A stretch of DNA of 64,000 bases, taken from the NCBI RefSeq assembly GCF_003852425.1, contig NZ_QAJN01000007.1, forward strand, positions 324,473-388,472, read 5' to 3'. Of this stretch, positions 9,483-18,176 are shown piece by piece (within the stretch, counting starts at the first letter, position 1; each line of letters opens with the position of its first letter). Made by a program: the position numbers and the translations under genes. This stretch comes from Paucibacter sp. KBW04 (GTDB taxonomy: Bacteria; Pseudomonadota; Gammaproteobacteria; Burkholderiales; Burkholderiaceae_C). The notes beneath the pieces were generated by a model. That model was not told the DNA's origin. It made no database searches and was given only the letters and a program-made list of their open reading frames with translations.

Positions 9483-10397
9483 TCAGAGCAAAAGCAGGCG
9501 TTCCAGCAAGAAGTCGATCAAGGCTCGCACAGCCGCAGGCTGCAGGCGCGAAGCCATCACCGCGTGGACCGGTAGAGGCTCGAAGCGCCAATCCGGCAAT
9601 ACGCGCACCAGCTCACCGGCTGCCACGGGCGCACGGCTCAAGCGCTCAGCCAAAGCCGCAATACCCTGCCCCTGAACCGCCAGCTGCGCCATCAGGCCAG
9701 GGTTGTTGAGACTGAAGCGTCCACGCACCTCCACCGCCACCCGCGTCGGGCCCTGGCACAAACGCCATTGCGCCGCCGCGGCACCGGCCGGGGCGAAGAA
9801 CAGGCAGTCATGCTGCGCCAGCTCGCTGGGATGGCGGGGCGCGGCATGGCGCGCCAGATACTCAGGGGAGGCAAACAACTGCCTTTCGATCTGCCCCAGC
9901 TTGCGCGCCACCAGATGCTCGCCGCGCAACTCACCCAGACGAATGGCGACATCGACGCGCTCACCGATCAGGTCGGAGTAACGCGGTGAGAGGTCCAGGT
10001 TCAGGCTGATCTCGGGATAGGCCGCCGCAAATTCGGGCAGCAAGGGCCCGATGTAAGCCAGGCCCAGATCGACCGGCACCGACAGGCGCACATGGCCGCT
10101 GGGCTGCTCCACCAAGGCGCGCAGCTCGGCACTGGCCTGGCGGGCCTGATCGACCAGGGGGGCGCAACGCTCGAAGTAAAGCTCGCCCGCATCGCTGAGC
10201 ATGACGCGCCGCGTGCTGCGTTCAAACAGGCGCAGGCCCAGCTGTCTTTCCAGCGCCTTGATGCGCCGCGACAAGGTCGCACCCGGCATGCCCAGCACCA
10301 GGCTGGCGCGGCTGAAACTGCCCGCCCGCGCAACTTCCACAAACAAGGCCATCTCGTGCAGCGCGGCCAAATCGCTGGTGCTCGTGCTCTCCCTCAT
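9483..10397 (-). CDS. LysR-family transcriptional regulator
   Basis: LysR regulator of 304 residues. The N-terminal winged HTH spans about 14-73 (MALFVEVARAGSFSRASLVLGMPGATLSRRIKALE) and the effector-binding periplasmic-binding-like domain about 95-300. It closely resembles the many CrgA/YhjC-type regulators that sit next to oxidoreductases. It is transcribed divergently from the quinone-oxidoreductase-like gene starting at 10541, which leaves a 143-bp shared promoter region. By the usual LysR arrangement that gene is the probable target. Confidence 0.93.
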   Translation of the reverse strand: MRESTSTSDLAALHEMALFVEVARAGSFSRASLVLGMPGATLSRRIKALERQLGLRLFERSTRRVMLSDAGELYFERCAPLVDQARQASAELRALVEQPSGHVRLSVPVDLGLAYIGPLLPEFAAAYPEISLNLDLSPRYSDLIGERVDVAIRLGELRGEHLVARKLGQIERQLFASPEYLARHAAPRHPSELAQHDCLFFAPAGAAAAQWRLCQGPTRVAVEVRGRFSLNNPGLMAQLAVQGQGIAALAERLSRAPVAAGELVRVLPDWRFEPLPVHAVMASRLQPAAVRALIDFLLERLLLL

Positions 10398-10540
10398 CGC
10401 AGCTTCACTCCCACCCTCTCGTGCCCCTCATTCAGGCGATTTTTGGAAAAAACAAATCCAAGACTGGCGCTAGGCATGGCGCAGGGCCAAGCCTAGCATC
10501 CGGCCACCTACACAAGCGCTTGCCCCAGTCAGCACAGACC

Positions 10541-11485
10541 ATGAGAGCCATTCAGATCGACGCCTACGGCGATGCCTCACAACTGCAACTCAAGGAAGAT
10601 GCCCCCATCCCGCTGTGCGGCGACGAAGACCTGCTCGTCAGCCTGGTCGCCGCCGGGGTGAACCCGGTGGACTGGAAGATGCGCTCAGGCGCCATGGCCC
10701 AGATGCTGAACAAGCCCTTCCCCATCACCCTGGGCTGGGACGGCGCGGGCGTGGTGATCGCCGTGGGCCGCAAGGTCACGCAGTTCAAGGCCGGCGACGA
10801 GGTGTTCTTCTACGCCGAATTTGCGCGCGGCGGCTGCTACGCCCAGTTCGTCGCGGTGGCGGCCTCGCAGGCAGCGCGCAAGCCCAGCTCGCTCACCTTT
10901 GCCACGGCCGCAGCCATGCCCACGCCTTGCCAGGCGGCGTGGACGGCCTTGATCGAGATCGCCCAGCTGCAAGCAGGTCAACAGGTGCTGATCCACGGCG
11001 GAGCGGGTGCCGTCGGCTCGGCCGCCATTCAATTGGCCCGCTGGCGTGGCGCAGAAGTCAGCACCACAGCTACGGCTGCCGGCCTGGACTGGGTGCGCAG
11101 CCTGGGCGCACAAACCGTGATCGACTATCGGGAACAGAAGTTCCAGGAGCAGGTGCGGGAGATGGACGTGGTCCTGGACACCTTGGGTGGCGCCACTCAG
11201 GAGGCTTCCTGGGCCACGCTCAAGCGCGGCGGCCTGCTGATCTCGACCACCGAGCCGCCTTCCCAAGAACGCGCCGCGAGCCTGGGCCTGCAAGCCCGCT
11301 TCGTCTTCACGCAAGGCCGTGGCGAGGTGCTGCAAAGCCTGGCCGACTTGGCGGGCAGCGGCCAGCTACGCGTTCAGATCGGCCAGGAGTTTGCGCTGGC
11401 CGATGCGGCACTGGCCCATCGCCTCGGTGAGAGCGGCAAGGCCAAGGGAAAGATGGTCTTGCACATCGACCCGCCGCACCCTTGA
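10541..11485 (+). CDS. NADP-dependent zinc-free quinone oxidoreductase / MDR-family dehydrogenase
   Basis: Medium-chain dehydrogenase/reductase of 314 residues. The ATG at 10541 (MRAIQIDAYGD) was chosen because it is the conserved start of the family; the frame is open further upstream. The GroES-like domain covers about 1-120 (VAAGVNPVDWKMRSG; GWDGAGVV). The Rossmann domain has the NADPH-binding motif VLIHGGAGAVGSAAIQLAR near residue 150. No zinc-ligand set is seen, which places it with quinone reductase (QOR) types that reduce quinones or enones. It is divergent from a LysR gene and is probably induced by that regulator's ligand. Confidence 0.9.
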   Translation: MRAIQIDAYGDASQLQLKEDAPIPLCGDEDLLVSLVAAGVNPVDWKMRSGAMAQMLNKPFPITLGWDGAGVVIAVGRKVTQFKAGDEVFFYAEFARGGCYAQFVAVAASQAARKPSSLTFATAAAMPTPCQAAWTALIEIAQLQAGQQVLIHGGAGAVGSAAIQLARWRGAEVSTTATAAGLDWVRSLGAQTVIDYREQKFQEQVREMDVVLDTLGGATQEASWATLKRGGLLISTTEPPSQERAASLGLQARFVFTQGRGEVLQSLADLAGSGQLRVQIGQEFALADAALAHRLGESGKAKGKMVLHIDPPHP

Positions 11486-11605
11486 GCGAGAAAGACAAGA
11501 AGTCAATACCGGCGCCCACGAACCCTGTTTCATCGCGCGACAGGCGCGAGGCGGCGCCTAGCATGAACCGCACGATCAACCATTTTTGAGCAAGGAACAA
11601 ACCCC

Positions 11606-12016
11606 ATGCGTATCCAACAAAACCTGTTGTCAGGCCTCGCCCTCAGCCTGGCCCTTTGCCTGCCCCTCGCCCTGGCCCCCCAGTTCGCCCAGGCCCAAAG
11701 CAAAGCGCCTGCCGCAAGCGAAGGCATCACCATCGTCATCCCCGTCAACAGCGCGGCGGGCAAAAGCCGTGAGGAGGTCAAGCAAGCCATGGCCGCGATG
11801 AACGAGGTGATCCGCAAACAGCCGGGTCTGCTCGATGAGCAACTGATGGAAAACAAGAACCCCGCCAACAAGCCCAACTACGTCCATGTGATGCGCTGGC
11901 GTGCGCTGAAGGACTGGGAAGCGGTGTTCGCCAAGCCCGAGTTCCAGAAGGCCATCGCCACACACTCCAGCACCATCACGGTTGACGGTGCCGGCCTCTA
12001 CACCCCGGTCAAATGA
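11606..12016 (+). CDS. secreted small ABM-like (dimeric alpha-beta barrel) protein
   Basis: Protein of 136 residues with a signal peptide (LALSLALCLPLALAPQFAQA, cleavage about residue 31). The mature 105 residues resemble an antibiotic-biosynthesis-monooxygenase-like ferredoxin fold: ITIVIPVNSAAGKSREEVKQ at the start, then a WRALKDWEAVFAKPEF segment. Such domains bind small ligands or haem, and the function here is unknown. Its stop overlaps the ATG of the cytochrome b561 gene (ATGA), so the two are translationally coupled and likely act together at the membrane. Confidence 0.65.
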   Translation: MRIQQNLLSGLALSLALCLPLALAPQFAQAQSKAPAASEGITIVIPVNSAAGKSREEVKQAMAAMNEVIRKQPGLLDEQLMENKNPANKPNYVHVMRWRALKDWEAVFAKPEFQKAIATHSSTITVDGAGLYTPVK

Positions 12017-12591
12017 GTGGCGCCGCACAAAGCGCACAGGCCGCACCCGCCTTGCAGCAGGCGCGTCCGCAGCGCTACCACCTGCTGCTGGTCTTGCTGC
12101 ACTGGCTGCTGGCCTTGCTGATCTGCATGGCCTTGTTCATGGGCAGCCAGTCCATGGCGCCCATGGCCAATAGCGACCCGGCCAAGCTGGAGGCCTTGCG
12201 CGCCCACATGATGGTGGGTGGCGGGATCCTGGTGCTGATGGTGCTGCGTCTGCTGATTCGCCTGCTCACCCGCCATCCGGCACCGGCCAGCACGGGCAAC
12301 GCCACGCTGGACCGCCTGGCCCCGCTAATGCACTGGGCGCTTTACGGTCTGGTGTTTGTGATGGCGGGCAGCGGCATTGCGCTCTCCGTCATGGCAGGTC
12401 TGCCCGATATCGTCTTCGGCGGTGTGGGCGCCTTGCCGGAGAGCCTGCGCATCTACCCTCCGCGCCTGGTGCACGGCCTGGTGTCCAAGCTCTTGATGCT
12501 GGCCATACTCGGCCATGTGGCGGCAGCGCTGTATCACCAGTTCTTCAAGGGTGACCACCTGCTGCGCCGCATGGGCTTGGGCAAGCGCTGA
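12013..12591 (+). CDS. cytochrome b561 family membrane protein
   Basis: Integral membrane di-haem-type cytochrome b, 192 residues with four predicted helices: YHLLLVLLHWLLALLICMAL, a second around LVLMVLRLLIRLL, a third around WALYGLVFVMAGSGIALS, and a fourth around LVSKLLMLAILGHVAAALYH. Histidines in helix 1 (LHW), at RAHMMVG, at LMHWALY, and at VHGLV and GHVAAALYH are the expected haem ligands. Members oxidise ubiquinol or move electrons across the inner membrane, for example in superoxide oxidation by CybB. It overlaps the preceding secreted ABM-like gene by four bases. Confidence 0.88.
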   Translation: MSGAAQSAQAAPALQQARPQRYHLLLVLLHWLLALLICMALFMGSQSMAPMANSDPAKLEALRAHMMVGGGILVLMVLRLLIRLLTRHPAPASTGNATLDRLAPLMHWALYGLVFVMAGSGIALSVMAGLPDIVFGGVGALPESLRIYPPRLVHGLVSKLLMLAILGHVAAALYHQFFKGDHLLRRMGLGKR

Positions 12592-12597
12592 GACAAG

Positions 12598-13449
12598 TCA
12601 ACCGGCGGGGTCCAGGCGCTTGGCCCGCGCCAGCCGCCAGGCCTCGTCGGGCAGGCCTGCGTAGACCTGTTCGGCGGTGGTGGCGGTCTCTTGCAATTGG
12701 GTGTCGATGGCGATGCGTTTGTCGAACACAAACAGCTCGCCGTCCCAGTCGGCGGCGGCGTCTTCACCACGGGCCTGCATGGCCTCGAAGTAGCTGACGA
12801 TGCCGCCGTCCAGTTGGTAGACCTCCAGGCCTTGGTCTTGCATCCAGGCGCTGGTTTTTTCGCAGCGTATGCCGCCGGTGCAATACATGGCGACCTTTTT
12901 GCCTTGTGATTTCCACTCGTCCGCATGGGCCTCGACATAGGCCGGGAAATCGCGGAAATGCGCCACCTGCGGATCCACCGCGCCCTTGAAGCGGCCCAGG
13001 CGGAACTCGAAGCTATTGCGGTTGTCCAGCAGCACCACATCGGGCTGCTGAATCAGCTCGCGCCATTGCTCGGGCGGCACATGGGTATTGGCCTTGGCCG
13101 GGTCAGGCAGGCCGCTGACGCCGGGCACACCAAAGGCCACGATCTCGGGCTTGGTGTGCACCTTGATCAGGGTGAAAGGCCTGGTCGCGCAGGCACTGTG
13201 CTTGAACCACATGCCCTCAAACGCGCCGCCGAACACTTCATCGTGCTGCAGGGCTTGCTCGAAGTCAGCCAAGTCTTGAGGCAGGCCAGCTATTGCCGCG
13301 CTGATGCCCTCAGAAGCAACCAAGATATTGCCGCCCAAGCGAGTGCTGATCTCGCGCAGGCGCTGGGCAATGCGCTCGGGCTCGGCCAGGGCGACGAAGC
13401 GGTAGAAAGAGCTGTGAACGTGAGCTTCTGACATGGGGAACAAGATCAT
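12598..13449 (-). CDS. trhO: TrhO-type rhodanese, tRNA uridine(34) hydroxylase
   Basis: Member of the YceA/TrhO family, which installs 5-hydroxyuridine at tRNA position 34 using O2. An N-terminal ferredoxin-like acylphosphatase-type domain (about 1-95, with FYRFVALAEPERI and GNILVASEGISAAIAG) precedes a rhodanese domain with the active Cys in MYCTGGIRCEKTSAW. The length of about 283 residues is typical. The start is taken as the ATG at 13449, which shares its A with the stop of the cysteine-desulfurase fusion upstream (TGATG). An ATG at 13434 is an alternative. Coupling to a desulfurase suggests sulfur transfer to its rhodanese Cys. Confidence 0.85.
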   Translation of the reverse strand: MILFPMSEAHVHSSFYRFVALAEPERIAQRLREISTRLGGNILVASEGISAAIAGLPQDLADFEQALQHDEVFGGAFEGMWFKHSACATRPFTLIKVHTKPEIVAFGVPGVSGLPDPAKANTHVPPEQWRELIQQPDVVLLDNRNSFEFRLGRFKGAVDPQVAHFRDFPAYVEAHADEWKSQGKKVAMYCTGGIRCEKTSAWMQDQGLEVYQLDGGIVSYFEAMQARGEDAAADWDGELFVFDKRIAIDTQLQETATTAEQVYAGLPDEAWRLARAKRLDPAG

Positions 13450-15488
13450 CAAACCATCAGGGCAGGGTCTTCGGTGGCAAAAGCCGGCAGCAAGGCCAGG
13501 CCCCCGTTAAGCGACCAGGCCTGGCTATGGCCCAAGCTGGCCAGGGCCGCGGCCGCTTGGCGGCTGCGATTGCCGCTGCGGCAGAAAAACAGCAGGGGCT
13601 GCTCGGGCTGGGTCAACCAAGCCGGCAAGGCATTCAGCAGACGCGACAGCGGCACCGCCTGCAAGGTGGCGCCCCACAGCGGCGGCGTGTGGCTGAGGAA
13701 CTGCTCGTAGGGCTCGCGCACATCGATCACCAAGGCCTCGGGATGCGCTTGCACAAAGGCTTGCAGCTGGGCGCCGGGCAGCAGCCGCTCGCTGAGCGGC
13801 TTGGGCGCTAATGCTTGATTCAAACGGCGCACAAACTGCGCGCCTGCATCCAGGGCCGGGGCGCACAAGCAGGCCAGCTCGGCGCATTCGGCACCCGGCT
13901 CGCCAAACAGCAGCAGGTCGCGGCCCGCTTCGCTCAAGACCAAGCCTTGTTGGCGGCCGCCTTGCAGGGGCAGGCGCCGCAGGCACTTGGCGCCCAGCTG
14001 CAGCTCGCTCATCTGCACGGGCCAGCCCAGGGCGTCGATCTCGGTCTGCGGGAACAAGGCCTCGCCCAGCTCCTCGGCCAGTGCCTGGCGTGCCTCGGCA
14101 TGCAGGCCCGAGCCCTGGGTGCTGAGCACGGCGAGGAGCGGGTAGGCCTGGCATTGCAGGGTTTGGATCAGCCGTGGCAATTGCTCGGGCAAGGGGTCGA
14201 TCAACACGCAGCGCTGGGAGGCCGCATCGGCCAGCAGATAGCAGCAAGCGCCATCCAGAGCGAAGCGGGTGATGCCCTCGCCCAGCGTGGGTTGGTTGTC
14301 CTGCGGGCTCAAACAATTCTGGCGCAGAGACTCGCCGCAGGCGCGGATGCGGGCGCAGGCCTCTTTGATAAAGGCCTCGTCCACGGCCGGGCCGATGGAG
14401 AGCCGCACCGCGCCGGCCGCCTGCCAGTCCGGCAAGCCCATGGCTTGCAAGACAAAGCTGGGCTGAGCCTTGGCGGCGCTGCAGGCCGAGCCACCGCTGA
14501 TGCGCAGCTCGGCCGCGTCGAACAAGTCTTGCAGCAGGCGCGAGCTCAGGCCAGGCACGGCGAAGTTGAGCGTGGTGGGAAGGGTCTGGTCCAGCGGCGC
14601 GTTGTAGACCAGGCCAGGGAAGGCCTCTTCCAGCGCCTCGGCCAGGCGGGCGCGGAAGGCATGCAGGGTGGCATGATCACGAAAGCTAACGCCGTCTTCC
14701 AGCGCTGCCAGCACCGCACCCAGGGCGGCGATACCGGACATATTCTCGGTGCCCGAACGGCGGCTGCCCTCTTGCCCGCCACCGGCCATCAGCGGCGTGA
14801 AGGGCGCGCCCTCACGCACATACAGCAGACCGATTCCCTTGGGCGCGTAAAGCTTGTGGCCGGAGAAGGGCGCGTAATCGATGCGGGTCTGGGCCAGCTG
14901 CAGAGGGATCTTGCCCAGGGCCTGCACGCCGTCCACCATCCAGAAGGCGCGACTGCCGCTGCGCTGCAAAGTCGCCTCAATGCCGGCCAGATCGCTGATC
15001 ACGCCCGTCTCGTTATTGGCGGCCATGGTGCAGACCAGGCCGGCGCGCGGCGCCTCGCGCAGCAAAAAGTCCAGATCGTGATGACCCTCGCGGTCCACAG
15101 GGATGGCGGCGATTTGCAGATTCAGGCCGAGGATTTGGTTCCAGTGCTTGAGCGCCTCGGGCACGGCCTTGTGTTCGGTGGCGCCGTAGAGCAGCAGCTC
15201 GGCCGTGTTGTCACCCGCTTGCCGACGCGCCAACAAGGCGTGCAGGGCCGAGAGCACGGCGGTCTGAATGCCTTCGGTGGCGCCGCTGACGAAGAGCAGC
15301 TGGCCGCCGCCGGTGTGCAGCAGCGCTCTAGCGCGCTCGCGGGCGGCATCCATCAGGGCGCGGGCCTTCAGGCCGGTGCTGTGCACGCTGCTGGGGTTGC
15401 CAAAGTCGTCCGCCATGGCTTGCAAAGCGGCTTGAGCGGCTTGCGCCAGCACCGGGGTGGTGGCATTGGCATCGAGATAAATTTCCAT
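13449..15488 (-). CDS. cysteine desulfurase / degenerate persulfide-dioxygenase-like / rhodanese fusion
   Basis: Three-domain protein of 679 residues; the start at MEIYLDANATT was chosen because it is the conserved NifS/IscS N-terminus. Domain 1 (about 1-385) is a PLP cysteine desulfurase. It has ANNETG, the PLP lysine in SGHKLYAPKGIG (about K212) and the persulfide Cys in SGGSACSAAKAQPS (about C334). Domain 2 (about 390-560) resembles the ETHE1/persulfide-dioxygenase metallo-beta-lactamase fold (CYLLADAASQRCVLIDP). The expected metal site HxHxDH is replaced by STQGSGLH, so it is presumably non-catalytic. Domain 3 (about 570-675) is a rhodanese with active-site FFCRSGNRSRQAA (about C636). It would release sulfur from cysteine and pass it on within one chain. 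The TrhO-type gene is coupled downstream. Confidence 0.87.
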   Translation of the reverse strand: MEIYLDANATTPVLAQAAQAALQAMADDFGNPSSVHSTGLKARALMDAARERARALLHTGGGQLLFVSGATEGIQTAVLSALHALLARRQAGDNTAELLLYGATEHKAVPEALKHWNQILGLNLQIAAIPVDREGHHDLDFLLREAPRAGLVCTMAANNETGVISDLAGIEATLQRSGSRAFWMVDGVQALGKIPLQLAQTRIDYAPFSGHKLYAPKGIGLLYVREGAPFTPLMAGGGQEGSRRSGTENMSGIAALGAVLAALEDGVSFRDHATLHAFRARLAEALEEAFPGLVYNAPLDQTLPTTLNFAVPGLSSRLLQDLFDAAELRISGGSACSAAKAQPSFVLQAMGLPDWQAAGAVRLSIGPAVDEAFIKEACARIRACGESLRQNCLSPQDNQPTLGEGITRFALDGACCYLLADAASQRCVLIDPLPEQLPRLIQTLQCQAYPLLAVLSTQGSGLHAEARQALAEELGEALFPQTEIDALGWPVQMSELQLGAKCLRRLPLQGGRQQGLVLSEAGRDLLLFGEPGAECAELACLCAPALDAGAQFVRRLNQALAPKPLSERLLPGAQLQAFVQAHPEALVIDVREPYEQFLSHTPPLWGATLQAVPLSRLLNALPAWLTQPEQPLLFFCRSGNRSRQAAAALASLGHSQAWSLNGGLALLPAFATEDPALMV

Positions 15489-15801
15489 GGGGGAGCGGGT
15501 CGCAGCGAGCAATGCAGACTGAATGAAGAACAAGAGGCGCAATCCTACTCTGCCGGGCCTTGGGCCTATACTTTCCGCCCGGGTCGGCAGAACACCCAGG
15601 CCTTGCCGTGCGGCAGGAGTCATTGATCACTTCCTTCCGCAAGCTAAACCTGCCAGGCGAAACGTCTTTTGATTGATTCATTCAGCTTGAGCTCACCCAA
15701 ACTTTTGTGTGCGCCCGGCTGGAAGTCGGCAAGCACCAGCACCGTCTGCGTCTGACGTAGACGGCGGGTTAAAGCAGCACACGATTTGTGGAGAACTCGC
15801 C

Positions 15802-16398
15802 ATGCCTCGTGAATTGATCGCCCTGCACGCTCAGGACCTTTCTGCCTTCACCAAAGCCCTTCGCCAGGAGCTGAGCCAGCATCTGAGCGCCAGCCCAAGC
15901 CCCGAAGCCCCCAGCCACCTGAGCTTGATGAATATGCTGGCTCGCGCGGCCGGGCATCGCAATCTTCAGGCACTGAGAGCGCTCAAGGCCGACGCGCCGG
16001 CAAAGCCGAGCAAGCTGACCCCCGTCCATGCCGCCCCAGCACGTGGCCCGCGCCACCCCGACTTGAGCGAAGCCGCCGACCGCGCCCTGCGCCAGTTCGA
16101 CGCCCAGGGCCGCTTGGCGCGCTGGCCCTCCAAGCGCCAGGTGCAGCGCCATGTCTTGTGGGGCTTGTGGCTGCACTTTGACAGCCGCCGCATCTACACC
16201 GAGCCCGAGGTCAACGAGGTGATCAACAAGCAGCATTGCTTTGGCGACCACTGCACCCTGCGCCGCGAGCTGGTGGAGATGCGTTTGCTGGAACGCTGGG
16301 ACGGCGGCCGCCAATACCGCAAGCTGGCGGCGAGGCCTGATGAGGAGCTGCTGCCCCTGCTGCGCGAGCTGCGCCAGCGGGCCACACCGAACGAGTAA
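15802..16398 (+). CDS. DUF2087 domain-containing protein
   Basis: Protein of 198 residues starting at an ATG behind GGAGAA. The N-terminal third (ELIALHAQDLSAFTKALRQE, then LSLMNMLARAAGHRNLQALRA) is helical. The C-terminal half contains the DUF2087 domain (about 110-190; RHVLWGLWLHFDSRRIYTEP, then LRRELVEMRLLERWDGGRQY). This looks like a winged-helix-type module sometimes found joined to ArsR regulators. Function unknown; a DNA- or RNA-binding role is possible. It is followed by psd on the same strand 56 bp later. Confidence 0.8.
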   Translation: MPRELIALHAQDLSAFTKALRQELSQHLSASPSPEAPSHLSLMNMLARAAGHRNLQALRALKADAPAKPSKLTPVHAAPARGPRHPDLSEAADRALRQFDAQGRLARWPSKRQVQRHVLWGLWLHFDSRRIYTEPEVNEVINKQHCFGDHCTLRRELVEMRLLERWDGGRQYRKLAARPDEELLPLLRELRQRATPNE

Positions 16399-16454
16399 GC
16401 CCATGAGCAGGCGGCTCGCTACAATCCGCCGCCTGCACTTTTACGGGAATCTCC

Positions 16455-17336
16455 GTGTCCGACCGCCTTGCCGTTTTGCCCCAATACCTGCTGCCCAAAC
16501 AGGCCCTCACCTGGATTGCCAAGCAGATCGCCTCGGCGCGCATGGGTTCCCTGACCACCTCGCTGATTCGCTGGTTTGTGGGCCGCTACCAGGTCAATAT
16601 GGCCGAGGCGGCCGAACCCGATATCGCCGCCTACCCGACCTTCAACGAATTCTTCACCCGCGCGCTCAAACCCGGTGCGCGCCCGCTGGCGAACGCCACG
16701 CTGATCTGCCCGGTGGACGGCGCCATCAGCCAGTTCGGCCGCATCCAGGGTGAGCAGATCTACCAGGCCAAGGGCCATCAGTTCAGCACCACCGCCCTGG
16801 TGGGTGGCGATGCGCAGCTGGCCGCGCAGTTCCGCGACGGCAGCTTCGCCAATATCTACCTCAGCCCCAAGGACTATCACCGCATCCACATGCCTTGCGC
16901 CGGTCGCCTGACCCGCATGATCCATGTGCCGGGCGAGCTGTTCTCGGTCAACCCGACGACGGCTCGCGGCGTGCCGGGCCTGTTCGCCCGCAACGAGCGG
17001 GTGGTTTGCGTGTTCGAGGGCGAGCAAGGCCCTTGGGTGATGGTGCTGGTGGGCGCGACGATTGTGGGCAGCATGGCCACCGTCTGGCATGGCGTGGTCA
17101 ACCCGCCCCGCCCCGGCCATGTGCGCGAGTGGACATACGCCGACAAGGAAGTGAACCTGGCCAAGGGCGATGAGCTGGGCCGCTTTTTGCTCGGCTCCAC
17201 CGTCGTGATGCTCTTCCCCGCCGCCCAAGCCCTGAGCTTCAATCCCGCTTGGTGCGGTGAGGAACGCGGCCAGGCCGGCAGCAGCGTGCGGCTGGGCGAG
17301 GCGATGGCGAACAGCACGGCCCTGTCGGCACGGTAA
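16455..17336 (+). CDS. psd: phosphatidylserine decarboxylase proenzyme
   Basis: Inner-membrane-associated enzyme that decarboxylates phosphatidylserine to phosphatidylethanolamine, the last step of PE synthesis. The 293-residue proenzyme cleaves itself at the LGST motif (GRFLLGSTVVMLFP, about residues 246-249), where the Ser becomes the pyruvoyl group. Other conserved blocks are FNEFFTRALKPGARP, CPVDGAISQFGRI and the catalytic-triad His region YLSPKDYHRIHMPCAG. Starts at GTG. Length and motifs are normal for type I bacterial Psd. Confidence 0.96.
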   Translation: MSDRLAVLPQYLLPKQALTWIAKQIASARMGSLTTSLIRWFVGRYQVNMAEAAEPDIAAYPTFNEFFTRALKPGARPLANATLICPVDGAISQFGRIQGEQIYQAKGHQFSTTALVGGDAQLAAQFRDGSFANIYLSPKDYHRIHMPCAGRLTRMIHVPGELFSVNPTTARGVPGLFARNERVVCVFEGEQGPWVMVLVGATIVGSMATVWHGVVNPPRPGHVREWTYADKEVNLAKGDELGRFLLGSTVVMLFPAAQALSFNPAWCGEERGQAGSSVRLGEAMANSTALSAR

Positions 17337-17401
17337 GAGTCCGCTTGCCCCGACCAGGGCTTGCGGAGAAGATGGCGCTCCCACTATCGAGGAGACGAGC
17401 C

Positions 17402-18175
17402 ATGAGCACCCCCGCCTGCCCCTTTGTTTGGTACGAGTTGATGACGACCGACGCCGCTGCCGCCACCGCTTTTTACAGCCAAGTGGTGGGCTGGTCGGCC
17501 GCCGACGCCGGCATGCCCGGCATGGACTACACCTTGCTGTCGATTGGCGGCAGCCAAATCGCTGGCTTGATGGCCCTGACCCAGGACATGCGCGCCGCCG
17601 GCGTCCCCTCTTGCTGGGTGGGCTATGTGGGCGTGGCCAACGTCGACGCCCAGGCCGAACGCATCGTCAAGGCCGGTGGCACCCTGCACATGCCACCCAC
17701 CGACATCCCCGGCGTGGGCCGCTTTGCCAGCTTTGCCGACCCGCAAGGCGCCAGCCTGTGCATCTTCACCGGCAGCAGCGAGGAACAGCCCCTGCAGCCC
17801 CCCGTCGGCACACCCGGCACCGTGGGCTGGCATGAGCTGATGGCGCTCGATGGCGCCAAGGCCTGGGACTTCTATGCCGAGCAATTCGGCTGGCAGAAAA
17901 AAGAAGCCGTCGATATGGGCCCCATGGGCGTCTACCAATGCTTTGGCGGAGCCGATCAAGCCTTTGGCGGCATGATGAGCAAGATGCCCGAGATGCCCGT
18001 GCCCGCCTGGGGCTACTACTTCAATGTCGAAGCCATCGATGCAGCTGTCGAGCGCGTCAAGGCCGGCGGCGGCCAGGTGATCAACGGCCCCATGCAAGTG
18101 CCGGGCGGCAGCTGGATCATCAATGCGATCGATCCGCAGGGGGCGATGTTTTCGCTGGTGGCAGAGAAGCGCTGA
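17402..18175 (+). CDS. VOC family protein, tandem glyoxalase-like domains
   Basis: Protein of 257 residues made of two vicinal-oxygen-chelate halves. The first covers about 1-122 (FVWYELMTTDAAAATAFYSQVVGWS) and the second about 135-255 (GWHELMALDGAKAWDFYAEQFGWQ). It resembles the 27-kDa antigen CFP30B/hydroxylase-like VOC group. Metal ligands are not clear enough to predict a reaction. The ATG at 17402 sits behind GGAGACGAG, a good ribosome binding site. It is convergent with the LysR gene, one base apart. Confidence 0.87.
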   Translation: MSTPACPFVWYELMTTDAAAATAFYSQVVGWSAADAGMPGMDYTLLSIGGSQIAGLMALTQDMRAAGVPSCWVGYVGVANVDAQAERIVKAGGTLHMPPTDIPGVGRFASFADPQGASLCIFTGSSEEQPLQPPVGTPGTVGWHELMALDGAKAWDFYAEQFGWQKKEAVDMGPMGVYQCFGGADQAFGGMMSKMPEMPVPAWGYYFNVEAIDAAVERVKAGGGQVINGPMQVPGGSWIINAIDPQGAMFSLVAEKR

Positions 18176-18176
18176 C

